A stretch of DNA of 40,698 bases from an uncultured Thomasclavelia sp. (lineage in GTDB: Bacteria > Bacillota_I > Bacilli_A > Erysipelotrichales > Coprobacillaceae). The translations under genes and the position numbers were made by a program. Location of the stretch: contig CAJUOR010000006.1 of the NCBI GenBank assembly GCA_910588165.1, forward strand, positions 7,042 to 47,739. The letters run 5' to 3'. Below are positions 34,866 to 40,698 of the stretch, in pieces; within the stretch, counting starts at the first letter, position 1; each line of letters opens with the position of its first letter. The notes below the pieces were generated by a model. The model had not been told where the DNA came from. It saw nothing but the letters and a program-made list of their open reading frames with translations, and did no database searches.

Positions 34866-35357
34866 TTAATTGAATTCGGCTTTGACTTTTGCATTTGCTT
34901 CCAAACATTCTTGTTGCATTTGTTTTCTATAAGCAAGTAATTTATCTTTTAAACCATCGTATTTCACTGCCATAATTTCTAAGGCTAAAATTCCCGCATT
35001 CATGCCTCCGTCAATAGCGACAGTTGCGACAGGAATACCTTTTGGCATTTGGACGATAGATAAAAGTGCATCTAATCCATCTAATGTGCTAGCTTTAACT
35101 GGCACACCGATGACAGGTTTAATTGTTTTAGCGGCAATTACCCCTGGCAAATGTGCAGCTTTTCCGGCTGCAGCGATGATGACATCTGTTTCATCTTGAT
35201 TTAATTGGCCAATAAGACTAGATAACTCTTCATGCGTGCGATGAGCTGATAAAGCATCGACACTGACTTCAACATCAAATTCTTTCACAAAGTTAATCAT
35301 TTCACGAAGTCCGCCTAAATCGCTGGCTGACCCCATAATTACAGCTACTTTCATCAT
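34866..35357 (-). CDS. purE: 5-(carboxyamino)imidazole ribonucleotide mutase (class I-like PurE)
   Basis: A 163-aa enzyme forming CAIR (step 6). The residues VIMGSASDLGGL, DALSAHRTHEEL, IIAAAGKAAHLPGVIAAKT and QMPKGIPVATVAIDGG follow the class I pattern (SAHRT, AAHLPG) rather than the class II AIR-carboxylase pattern. Class I normally needs PurK, and no purK is in the window. One difference from E. coli is Lys in AGKAAHLPG where AGGAAHLPG is usual. The start at 35357 follows AAAGGAGCAGAA; the next codon is also ATG and would do. First pur gene after fhs. Confidence 0.94.
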   Translation of the reverse strand: MMKVAVIMGSASDLGGLREMINFVKEFDVEVSVDALSAHRTHEELSSLIGQLNQDETDVIIAAAGKAAHLPGVIAAKTIKPVIGVPVKASTLDGLDALLSIVQMPKGIPVATVAIDGGMNAGILALEIMAVKYDGLKDKLLAYRKQMQQECLEANAKVKAEFN

Positions 35358-35412
35358 TTCTGCTCCTTTTCTATAAAATATCGTTATCCTTCAAAATAGC
35401 ATTTATAAATCG

Positions 35413-35436
35413 AAAAGTGACATGATACATGTCACT
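35413..35436 (-). terminator. Hairpin between fhs and purE (terminator or attenuator)
   Basis: A 9-bp stem AGTGACATG/CATGTCACT (plus-strand 35416-35436) with a 3-nt loop. On the minus strand it is followed by only TTTTCG. The T-run is short, so partial read-through from fhs into purE is likely. No purine riboswitch core and no convincing promoter are seen in the 87-bp gap. Confidence 0.55.
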
Positions 35437-35444
35437 ATTTCACA

Positions 35445-37115
35445 CTAAAATAAGCCGATAATGGTACCATCTTCAAGAATGTCCATACCGTTAGCCGCAG
35501 GGACTTTTGGAAGACCAGGCATACGCATAATCTCCCCGGAAAGTGCTACCACAAAACCGGCACCGGCACATGGAATTAAATCCGTAATTGTGATTTTAAA
35601 TCCTTTCGGACGTCCTAAAAGCTTTTGATCATCAGAAAGTGAGTATTGTGTTTTCGCAACACAAATCGGAAGTTGATCCATTCCCAGTTTTGTCAATTGC
35701 TTAGCCATTCGTTTAGCTTTTTTATCTAAAACAATACCGTCTGCACCATAAATCTTTTTGGCAATTTGTTCAATTTTATCTTCGATGCTGCCATCTAATT
35801 CATAAATCGGATGGAAATCAGCCTTTTCGTTATCAATGAGTTCAACTAATTTTTGAGCTAAGTCTTTACCACCTTCGGCACCTTTTGCCCATACTTCAGA
35901 TAAGGCAACATGAACTCCCATAGCCTTACAAGTTTCATTTAATAAATCCAATTCAGCCTTTGTGTCTGTCGGAAAGGCATTGATAGCCACAATCAAAGGC
36001 AAGTGATATTGTTGAATATTTTCAATATGTTTAGTTAGGTTCTCTACACCTATTTTCAATGCTTCTAAATTTTCTTCATTTAAGTTTTTCTTATCGACAC
36101 CGCCGTGCATCTTTAAAGCTCTAATCGTCGCTACTAAAACAACAGCATCAGGTTTTAACCCCGCATAGCGACATTTAATATCTAAGAATTTTTCTGCACC
36201 TAAATCCGCACCAAAACCGGCTTCTGTTAAGGCATAATCGCCTAGTTTCATCGCTAATTTAGTTGCCATGACTGAGTTACAGCCATGTGCGATATTCGCA
36301 AAAGGTCCACCGTGAACAAAAACAGGTGTGTGATCTAAAGTTTGAACTAAATTAGGTTTAATCGCATCTTTCAATAAGATAGTTACAGCTCCGGTCGCTT
36401 TAATATCATCGACAGTTACAGGTTCGCCTTTAGTGTTGTACGCTAAAATAATGCGAGAAACACGCTTCTTTAAATCCTCTAAATCATTAGCTAGACAAAG
36501 AATTGCCATAATCTCACTTGCAACTGTAATATCGAAACCATCTTCTCTAGGAACACCGTTAACTTTACCACCTAAACCAATCGTGATATGTCTTAATGCT
36601 CTATCATTTAAATCAACAACTCTTTTCCATACAATTGTTCTCACATCAATATTTAATGGATTTCCTTGATGAATCACATTATCCAACATCGCTGAAATCA
36701 AGTTATGCGCTGCTGTAATGGCGTGAATATCGCCTGTGAAATGCAAGTTAATATCTTCCATAGGCACAACTTGGGCATATCCGCCTCCGGCAGCTCCGCC
36801 CTTTACACCAAAACATGGACCTAATGATGGTTCACGCATAGCGACAATTGTCTTTTTCCCAATTGCATTCATTGCTTGAGCTAAGCCAATCATTGTTGTG
36901 GTTTTACCTTCACCGGCCGGTGTTGGATTGATAGCTGTAACCAAAACGAGCTTACCATCAGGTTTTGTTTCTAACGCTTTAATTTTTTCCATTGAAATCT
37001 TAGCTTTATATTTTCCGAAAAGCTCAAGATCATCTTCGGTCAAACCAATCGTACTAGCTACTTCTTTAATAGGAAGCATATTAGCTTCTTGTGCGATTTG
37101 CACATCTGTTTTCAT
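35445..37115 (-). CDS. fhs: Formate-tetrahydrofolate ligase
   Basis: A 556-aa enzyme making 10-formyl-THF from formate, THF and ATP. The start is the ATG at 37113-37115 (MKTDVQIAQEANMLPIKEVA) with AAAGGA 11 nt upstream; the 12 extra codons of the open frame lie in the promoter-proximal leader. Motifs: the P-loop TPAGEGKTTTMIGLAQAM, REPSLGPCFGVKGGAAGGGY, LHFTGDIHAITAAHNL, VFVHGGPFANIAHGCNS and EAGFGADLGAEKF. Its product feeds PurN and PurH in the same block. It has its own promoter and is divergent from the scaffold/GGGtGRT operon. Confidence 0.97.
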   Translation of the reverse strand: MKTDVQIAQEANMLPIKEVASTIGLTEDDLELFGKYKAKISMEKIKALETKPDGKLVLVTAINPTPAGEGKTTTMIGLAQAMNAIGKKTIVAMREPSLGPCFGVKGGAAGGGYAQVVPMEDINLHFTGDIHAITAAHNLISAMLDNVIHQGNPLNIDVRTIVWKRVVDLNDRALRHITIGLGGKVNGVPREDGFDITVASEIMAILCLANDLEDLKKRVSRIILAYNTKGEPVTVDDIKATGAVTILLKDAIKPNLVQTLDHTPVFVHGGPFANIAHGCNSVMATKLAMKLGDYALTEAGFGADLGAEKFLDIKCRYAGLKPDAVVLVATIRALKMHGGVDKKNLNEENLEALKIGVENLTKHIENIQQYHLPLIVAINAFPTDTKAELDLLNETCKAMGVHVALSEVWAKGAEGGKDLAQKLVELIDNEKADFHPIYELDGSIEDKIEQIAKKIYGADGIVLDKKAKRMAKQLTKLGMDQLPICVAKTQYSLSDDQKLLGRPKGFKITITDLIPCAGAGFVVALSGEIMRMPGLPKVPAANGMDILEDGTIIGLF

Positions 37116-37159
37116 TTGAAGCACATCCTTTCTGAATTGAATTTTGTACATCTACTTAT

Positions 37160-37188
37160 TTTATACCACAAATTTGGCTAAATCTCAA
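37160..37188 (-). promoter_or_regulatory. Sigma-A promoter of fhs (and possibly the pur genes)
   Basis: Minus strand: -35 TTGAGA (plus-strand TCTCAA 37183-37188), 17-bp spacer, -10 TATAAA (plus-strand TTTATA 37160-37165), 44 nt before the fhs ATG. The bases 37189-37333 between this and the divergent promoter are AT-rich and hold nothing I can identify. Confidence 0.7.
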
Positions 37189-37333
37189 CCTACTATCATT
37201 ATTGAAAACGCTTAAGCCTAACACTTTTTTCCAAAAAAAGATAAAATGTTTTATCCTCTATTCTTTTTTTCTTTTTTTAAGAAGTAAAATGCGACAAAAT
37301 CCGTTATTTTTTTAACATGATTTTAGCCATTTA

Positions 37334-37362
37334 TTGACTTTAAAGAGGTTTTGACTTATACT
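37334..37362 (+). promoter_or_regulatory. Strong sigma-A promoter of the scaffold/GGGtGRT operon
   Basis: -35 TTGACT (37334-37339), 17-bp spacer, -10 TATACT (37357-37362). The heptamer TTGACTT occurs again at 37351, directly before the -10. The expected start, about 37369, is the first base of a hairpin. Confidence 0.8.
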
Positions 37363-37368
37363 TAACTC

Positions 37369-37438
37369 AGGTGATAACTGTCACCTTATTCGAGGTGAAC
37401 AAATCTAAAGGTTCACTTAATAAGAACTGCGGTTCTTA
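37369..37438 (+). promoter_or_regulatory. Structured 5' leader with three hairpins and competing pairings
   Basis: Hairpin 1: AGGTGA/TCACCT (37369-37386). Hairpin 2: AGGTGAAC/GTTCACTT (37393-37418, one wobble). Hairpin 3: TAAGAAC/GTTCTTA with a TGCG loop (37421-37438). The TCACCT arm of hairpin 1 can pair instead with the AGGTGA arm of hairpin 2 around a 6-nt loop, so 1 and 2 are mutually exclusive with that form. No T-run follows, so it is not a terminator. It may control translation or mRNA stability; it matches no riboswitch I know. Confidence 0.55.
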
Positions 37439-37479
37439 AGCATCATGGAAATCATTATACTATGAAAGGAGTCAAAGAA

Positions 37480-38172
37480 ATGATTTATTCACATGAAGTA
37501 GAACAAATGTGTTCTGTAAAAGTTGGTGCAAGCCACGGATGTGCTCCAATTCCTGAAGAAGGTAAATGGGTTCATTCAAGAGAAATCAAAGATATTTCTG
37601 GTTTAACACATGGTATTGGTTGGTGTGCTCCTCAACAAGGTGCATGTAAATTAACACTTAATGTTAAAGAAGGAATCATCGAAGAAGCTTTAATTGAAAC
37701 AATCGGTTGCTCTGGTATGACCCACTCAGCTGCAATGGCTTCTGAAGCATTAGTTGGTAAAACTTTATTAGAAGGTTTAAATACTGACCTTGTTTGTGAC
37801 GCTATCAACACTGCAATGAGAGAATTATTCTTACAAATCGTTTATGGTCGTACACAATCTGCATTCTCTGAAGGCGGATTACCTATCGGTGCCGGTCTTG
37901 AAGATTTAGGTAAAGGTTTAAGAAGTATGACTGGTACATCTTACGCTACTAAAGCTAAAGGTCCTAGATACCTTGAATTAACTGAAGGTTACATCAACAA
38001 AATCGCTTTAGATGAAAATGATGAAATCATCGGTTACGAATTCACTAACTTAGGTCGTATGATGGATATGATTAAATCCGGAAAAGATGCTAATGAAGCA
38101 ATGAAAGAAGCTACCGGAACTTACGGTAGATTCGCTGACGCAGCTAAGTACATCGATCCAAGAAAGGAATAA
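37480..38172 (+). CDS. NifU/IscU-like iron-sulfur scaffold-type protein, partner of GGGtGRT
   Basis: A 230-aa soluble protein from the ATG at 37480, which has AAAGGAGTCAAAGAA upstream; a frame start six codons earlier has no Shine-Dalgarno. The middle resembles the NifU/IscU N-terminal fold: ETIGCSGMTHSAAMASEALV (Cys77) followed by GKTL and a helical stretch with Cys106. Further cysteines are at 11, 21, 49 and 56, more than in IscU, and the N-terminal 60 residues are an addition. The gene is followed after 15 bp by the GGGtGRT gene; this pair is conserved in anaerobes, but its role is not established. Codon choice is restricted, suggesting high expression. Metal or cluster binding is inference. 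Confidence 0.82.
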   Translation: MIYSHEVEQMCSVKVGASHGCAPIPEEGKWVHSREIKDISGLTHGIGWCAPQQGACKLTLNVKEGIIEEALIETIGCSGMTHSAAMASEALVGKTLLEGLNTDLVCDAINTAMRELFLQIVYGRTQSAFSEGGLPIGAGLEDLGKGLRSMTGTSYATKAKGPRYLELTEGYINKIALDENDEIIGYEFTNLGRMMDMIKSGKDANEAMKEATGTYGRFADAAKYIDPRKE

Positions 38173-38187
38173 TAGGAGGGTACAATA

Positions 38188-39186
38188 ATGGCATTATTTG
38201 AAAGTTATGAAAGAAGAATTGACCAAATCAACGCTGCCTTAGCTAAATTTGATATTAAATCTATCGAAGAAGCTAAAGCAATCTGCGATGAAAAAGGTAT
38301 TGATGTTTACGGAATCGTAAAATCTACACAGCCAATCTGTTTTGAAAATGCTTGCTGGGCATACACTGTAGGTGCAGCTATGGCTATCAAAAACGGTGAT
38401 ACAAAAGCAGTTGATGCTGCTAAAACTATCGGTGTTGGTTTACAGTCTTTCTGTATCCCAGGTTCAGTTGCCGATGACCGTAAAGTCGGTTTAGGACATG
38501 GTAACTTAGGTTCTATGTTATTAGATGAAAAAACTGAATGTTTCGCATTCTTAGCAGGTCACGAATCTTTCGCTGCTGCTGAAGGTGCAATCAAAATTGC
38601 AGAAAAAGCAAACAAAGTTAGAAATAAACCATTAAGAGTTATCTTAAACGGTTTAGGTAAAGATGCAGCTAAAATCATTTCAAGAATTAATGGTTTCACA
38701 TATGTAGAAACTGAGTTCGATTACTTCACAGGTGAAGTTAAAGAAGTATCAAGAACTGCTTACTCAAACGGTCCTCGTGCTAAAGTTAATTGCTATGGTG
38801 CTGATGACGTTCGTGAAGGTGTTGCTATCATGCATCGTGAAGGTGTAGACGTATCAATCACAGGTAACTCTACTAACCCTACTCGTTTCCAACATCCAGT
38901 AGCTGGTACTTATAAAAAAGAATGTATCGAACAAGGTAAAAAATATTTCTCAGTTGCTTCCGGTGGTGGAACTGGTCGTACGTTACACCCAGATAACATG
39001 GCAGCTGGTCCAGCTTCTTATGGTATGACTGATACTATGGGACGTATGCACAGTGATGCTCAATTTGCCGGTTCTTCATCAGTTCCTGCTCACGTAGAAA
39101 TGATGGGATTAATCGGTATGGGTAACAACCCAATGGTTGGTGCTACTGTTGCCGTTGCCGTTGCTATCGAAGAAGCTTGTAAATAA
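38188..39186 (+). CDS. GGGtGRT protein
   Basis: A 332-aa soluble protein that carries the motif naming the family, GGGTGRT, at residues 259-265 within VASGGGTGRTLHPDNMAAGP. Other glycine-rich parts are KVGLGHGNLGSMLLDE (about 99-114) and the C-terminal MGLIGMGNNPMVGATVAVAV. Cysteines lie at 33, 51, 56, 89, 118, 202 and 246, and PICFENACWAY has a CxxxxC. No signal peptide or membrane helix. It is always found next to the scaffold-like gene as far as I know, but no reaction has been assigned to my knowledge. A glycine-rich nucleotide or cofactor site is possible. The start follows ATAGGAGGGTACAATA. A 13-bp terminator follows. Confidence 0.9.
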   Translation: MALFESYERRIDQINAALAKFDIKSIEEAKAICDEKGIDVYGIVKSTQPICFENACWAYTVGAAMAIKNGDTKAVDAAKTIGVGLQSFCIPGSVADDRKVGLGHGNLGSMLLDEKTECFAFLAGHESFAAAEGAIKIAEKANKVRNKPLRVILNGLGKDAAKIISRINGFTYVETEFDYFTGEVKEVSRTAYSNGPRAKVNCYGADDVREGVAIMHREGVDVSITGNSTNPTRFQHPVAGTYKKECIEQGKKYFSVASGGGTGRTLHPDNMAAGPASYGMTDTMGRMHSDAQFAGSSSVPAHVEMMGLIGMGNNPMVGATVAVAVAIEEACK

Positions 39187-39202
39187 TTACAACTATGATT
39201 TT

Positions 39203-39233
39203 AAAAGTTCTGATTTATTGAATCAGAACTTTT
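39203..39233 (+). terminator. Strong terminator after the GGGtGRT gene
   Basis: 13-bp perfect stem AAAAGTTCTGATT/AATCAGAACTTTT with loop TATTG, ending in TTTT and ATTTTAA. The A-rich 5' arm makes it potentially bidirectional. Confidence 0.9.
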
Positions 39234-39460
39234 ATTTTAATAAACTGCATTAAATCTACTTTTTTTAATGTAAAGGACAAAAACAGTAGCCAATGTCAAA
39301 TCCATTCTGTTTTACAAAATGGTCTACAGTTTTGAGATTAAAACTCTATTTCTGATTATAAATACTTAGAACAAGTGCAACTCATTGTGTTAAGAAAATT
39401 TCTAAATTATTTTTAATAGCTTATCTATAACAATTTCTTATTTATCTACGTCATTAACTT

Positions 39461-39476
39461 TGTCAGTATAATGACA
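39461..39476. promoter_or_regulatory. Possible promoter with operator: TATAAT within an inverted repeat
   Basis: TGTCA-N6-TGACA, with a plus-strand TATAAT at 39467-39472 inside it. A protein bound to the repeat would cover the -10. No clear -35 at 16-18 bp. Downstream is only the nested inverted repeat, not a coding gene. Confidence 0.35.
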
Positions 39477-39488
39477 CAGTCATCAGAT

Positions 39489-39568
39489 GATACCCGTATT
39501 ACTCTTGAGCTTGGAAAAGTACTTCCTACATGATTATCAAGAATGAACAATAGAGAAAATCGGGTATC
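39489..39568 (+). repeat. Nested inverted repeat, possible small RNA
   Basis: Three inverted arms in register: GATACCCG/CGGGTATC (39489-39496, 39561-39568), TCTTGA/TCAAGA (39503-39508, 39537-39542) and GGAA/TTCC (39513-39516, 39523-39526). The 3' arm also begins GGGT-ATC-ACCC, a short competing hairpin followed by a T-rich stretch. Starting about 10 nt after the TATAAT above, this could be a small RNA of about 100 nt. Confidence 0.4.
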
Positions 39569-40110
39569 ACCCTATTCTTTATTTTACTCAATGTCAAAAC
39601 CAGATAATTGCCAAACAATATCAAATGAGATAGTAAAAATACACTTCCCTTTATCTAAAGAAAGCTAATTATTTTACCCGTATTTATCAATTTTGATAAA
39701 AATTTCTCCGAGCAATAATTTTATAGAACATAAATTAGCCATAAATACCTACTATACATCTATCTATTTAACATCATTTCAAAAACTGCCTACTAGCAGT
39801 TTATATCGACTAAAACTATCGATGATTTAATATAGTGGTATATAATTCATGACCATAAATATTTTCCACAAAAACCAAAACAATCATAATATCTGAATTC
39901 TATCATTATCAAAAAATAAGTTATGTACATTTTTCTAAGCTATAAAATCTATTTTTTTGTAATTATTTACTTAATAATTACAGTAATTGTATCAAAAAAG
40001 GTATCGTATATTTAAATTCTCCTAGAATTTCATATATAAAAATCCTCTTTTTATCTTTTCCACAAAATTCAAAACAAAAAAATTAATATTATCTAAAAAT
40101 CTATTTAATA

Positions 40111-40119
40111 TGATATAAT
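40111..40119 (+). promoter_or_regulatory. Extended -10 promoter for the secreted-protein gene
   Basis: TGATATAAT (TGn-TATAAT, hexamer 40114-40119). The -35 is weak. The transcript would have a leader of about 165 nt holding the three-codon frame at 40235. Confidence 0.5.
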
Positions 40120-40234
40120 TTTATTAGAGAGAAAGACAGTAAAGAAAATTCTAATCTAGTATTATATAGACACTACAATTAAAATACTATAATGAATAAA
40201 CCTTTATCGTTTTTTAGTGTTGGAGGTGACACCA

Positions 40235-40246
40235 ATGATGAATTAA
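40235..40246 (+). CDS. Three-codon leader frame (Met-Met-Asn-stop)
   Basis: A near-perfect Shine-Dalgarno GGAGGTGA (40222-40229) lies 5 nt before ATG ATG AAT TAA. It is the best ribosome-binding site in the region but leads only to a 3-residue peptide, 47 bp upstream of the secreted-protein start. It may be a regulatory micro-frame, a ribosome-loading site, or the remnant of a lost gene. Not known to be translated. Confidence 0.3.
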   Translation: MMN

Positions 40247-40293
40247 GCTTGGATTTCAATCAGTACAAAAATATATGAAAGGAAGTGCAAGCA

Positions 40294-40698
40294 ATGAAGA
40301 AAAAAATATTGTCATTATTAGCTATATGTTTGATTACATTGTCATGTTTAAGCTACGGGATTCCTGTAGAAGCGACTAGCGAATACCTTATGGGATTATC
40401 TTATACATTTGATGATAACTTAGAAAATGATAAGGCAATGTATTCCAACTATAGAAACTATGTATCAAACAAAAAGAAAGCTTCCACTCTAATCGCTTCT
40501 ACAGAAAACAAAGTTATGAATGATAATTTATCAAATGAAACCAAAGATTTGCTTAACAATGAATTTATTCCTTTACAATTAATACAAAATGATATGGATG
40601 TTGATGTTATAGAAGAAAAACAAACTAATAATGTAATTTCATCAATATTATACGACAACAATAACGATGTATATTTTTACGTTGAAATAAATGGAAAT
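40294..40698 (+). CDS. Secreted protein of unknown function, 3' end cut by window edge
   Basis: The first 135 codons of a gene running off the right edge. The N-terminus MKKKILSLLAICLITLSCLS is a signal peptide (basic start, hydrophobic core) with a likely signal peptidase I site after PVEA (residues about 24-27). TLSC does not make a good lipobox, so a lipoprotein is less likely. The mature part is rich in Asn, Asp, Lys and Tyr with no motif I recognise. Codon use is more AT-rich than in the housekeeping genes, as is the upstream gap, which may indicate a recently acquired or fast-evolving surface gene. GGAAGTG precedes the ATG by about 6 nt. Confidence 0.75.
   Translation, partial: MKKKILSLLAICLITLSCLSYGIPVEATSEYLMGLSYTFDDNLENDKAMYSNYRNYVSNKKKASTLIASTENKVMNDNLSNETKDLLNNEFIPLQLIQNDMDVDVIEEKQTNNVISSILYDNNNDVYFYVEINGN

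Larger units (their letters stand above)
39234..40110. other. AT-rich non-coding region
   Basis: About 0.9 kb with no convincing reading frame on either strand and much higher A+T than the rest of the window. It holds a small inverted repeat over a TATAAT (39461-39476) and a long nested inverted repeat (39489-39568), listed separately. A short inverted repeat AAATTCT-CC-TAGAATTT lies near 40014. I see no transposase remnant, tRNA or attachment site. It could be decayed sequence or a long regulatory region for the secreted-protein gene. Confidence 0.6.

Noticed and set aside
39234..40110. A decayed transposon or prophage edge in the AT-rich gap
   Set aside because: No transposase or integrase fragments, terminal repeats with target duplications, or tRNA-linked att site can be seen.
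40458..40661. Minus-strand frame of 67 aa near the right edge
   Set aside because: It is the complement of the secreted-protein gene, which has a signal peptide and a Shine-Dalgarno.

Overview
This is a low-G+C Bacillota chromosome segment, most likely from a spore-forming member of the Erysipelotrichia or a related lineage. The evidence is gene content and order: paired topoisomerase IV genes, a ynzC-tkt-(sirA position)-yneF block, an rnj-ftsK/spoIIIE-ymfF-ymfH block, a complete GerA-type germinant receptor operon, a clostridial-type single-chain PurL, fhs, and the anaerobe-associated scaffold/GGGtGRT pair. The taxonomic call is an inference. I see no mobile element, CRISPR array, tRNA or rRNA.

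Layout. 1-3227 (minus): parC (cut by the left edge) and parE. 3327-3932 (plus): plsY, divergent from parE through two promoters whose -35 boxes abut. 3934-7764 (minus): histidine phosphatase, yneF, an unnamed gene in the sirA/yneE position, tkt and ynzC. Upstream of ynzC lies a 154-nt structured RNA with its own extended -10 promoter. 7980-16906 (minus): two M16 peptidase-like genes, ftsK/spoIIIE, an RNase J with broken metal motifs, and lepA. 17073-20622 (plus): gerB-gerA-gerC receptor operon. 20665-24396 (minus): a DUF1284-like protein, a CinA without its usual C-terminal domain, a DUF368 lipid-carrier transporter and a DUF975-like membrane protein. 24589-37115 (minus): fhs-purE-C-M-N-H-D-L-B, a folate/purine block. 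37480-39186 (plus): NifU/IscU-like scaffold plus GGGtGRT protein behind a strong promoter and a leader with competing hairpins. 39187-40293: about 1.1 kb of AT-rich non-coding DNA with a nested inverted repeat. 40294 onward: start of a secreted protein cut by the right edge.

How the genes work together. The purine block holds most steps from phosphoribosylamine to IMP, plus PurB. Fhs makes the 10-formyl-THF used by PurN and PurH. purF and purK are absent from the window. The sporulation theme recurs: SpoIIIE/FtsK, a Ger receptor, and a candidate SirA with a Spo0A-box-like sequence in its 44-bp upstream gap. The scaffold/GGGtGRT pair is a conserved but functionally uncharacterised module and is the best candidate here for an undescribed system.

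Gene packing is tight. Many genes overlap by 4-20 bp, and several terminator hairpins include or abut stop codons (plsY, yneF, lepA, DUF368, DUF975, rnj). Several starts given here are internal to the longest open frame; they were chosen by Shine-Dalgarno spacing and family alignment.
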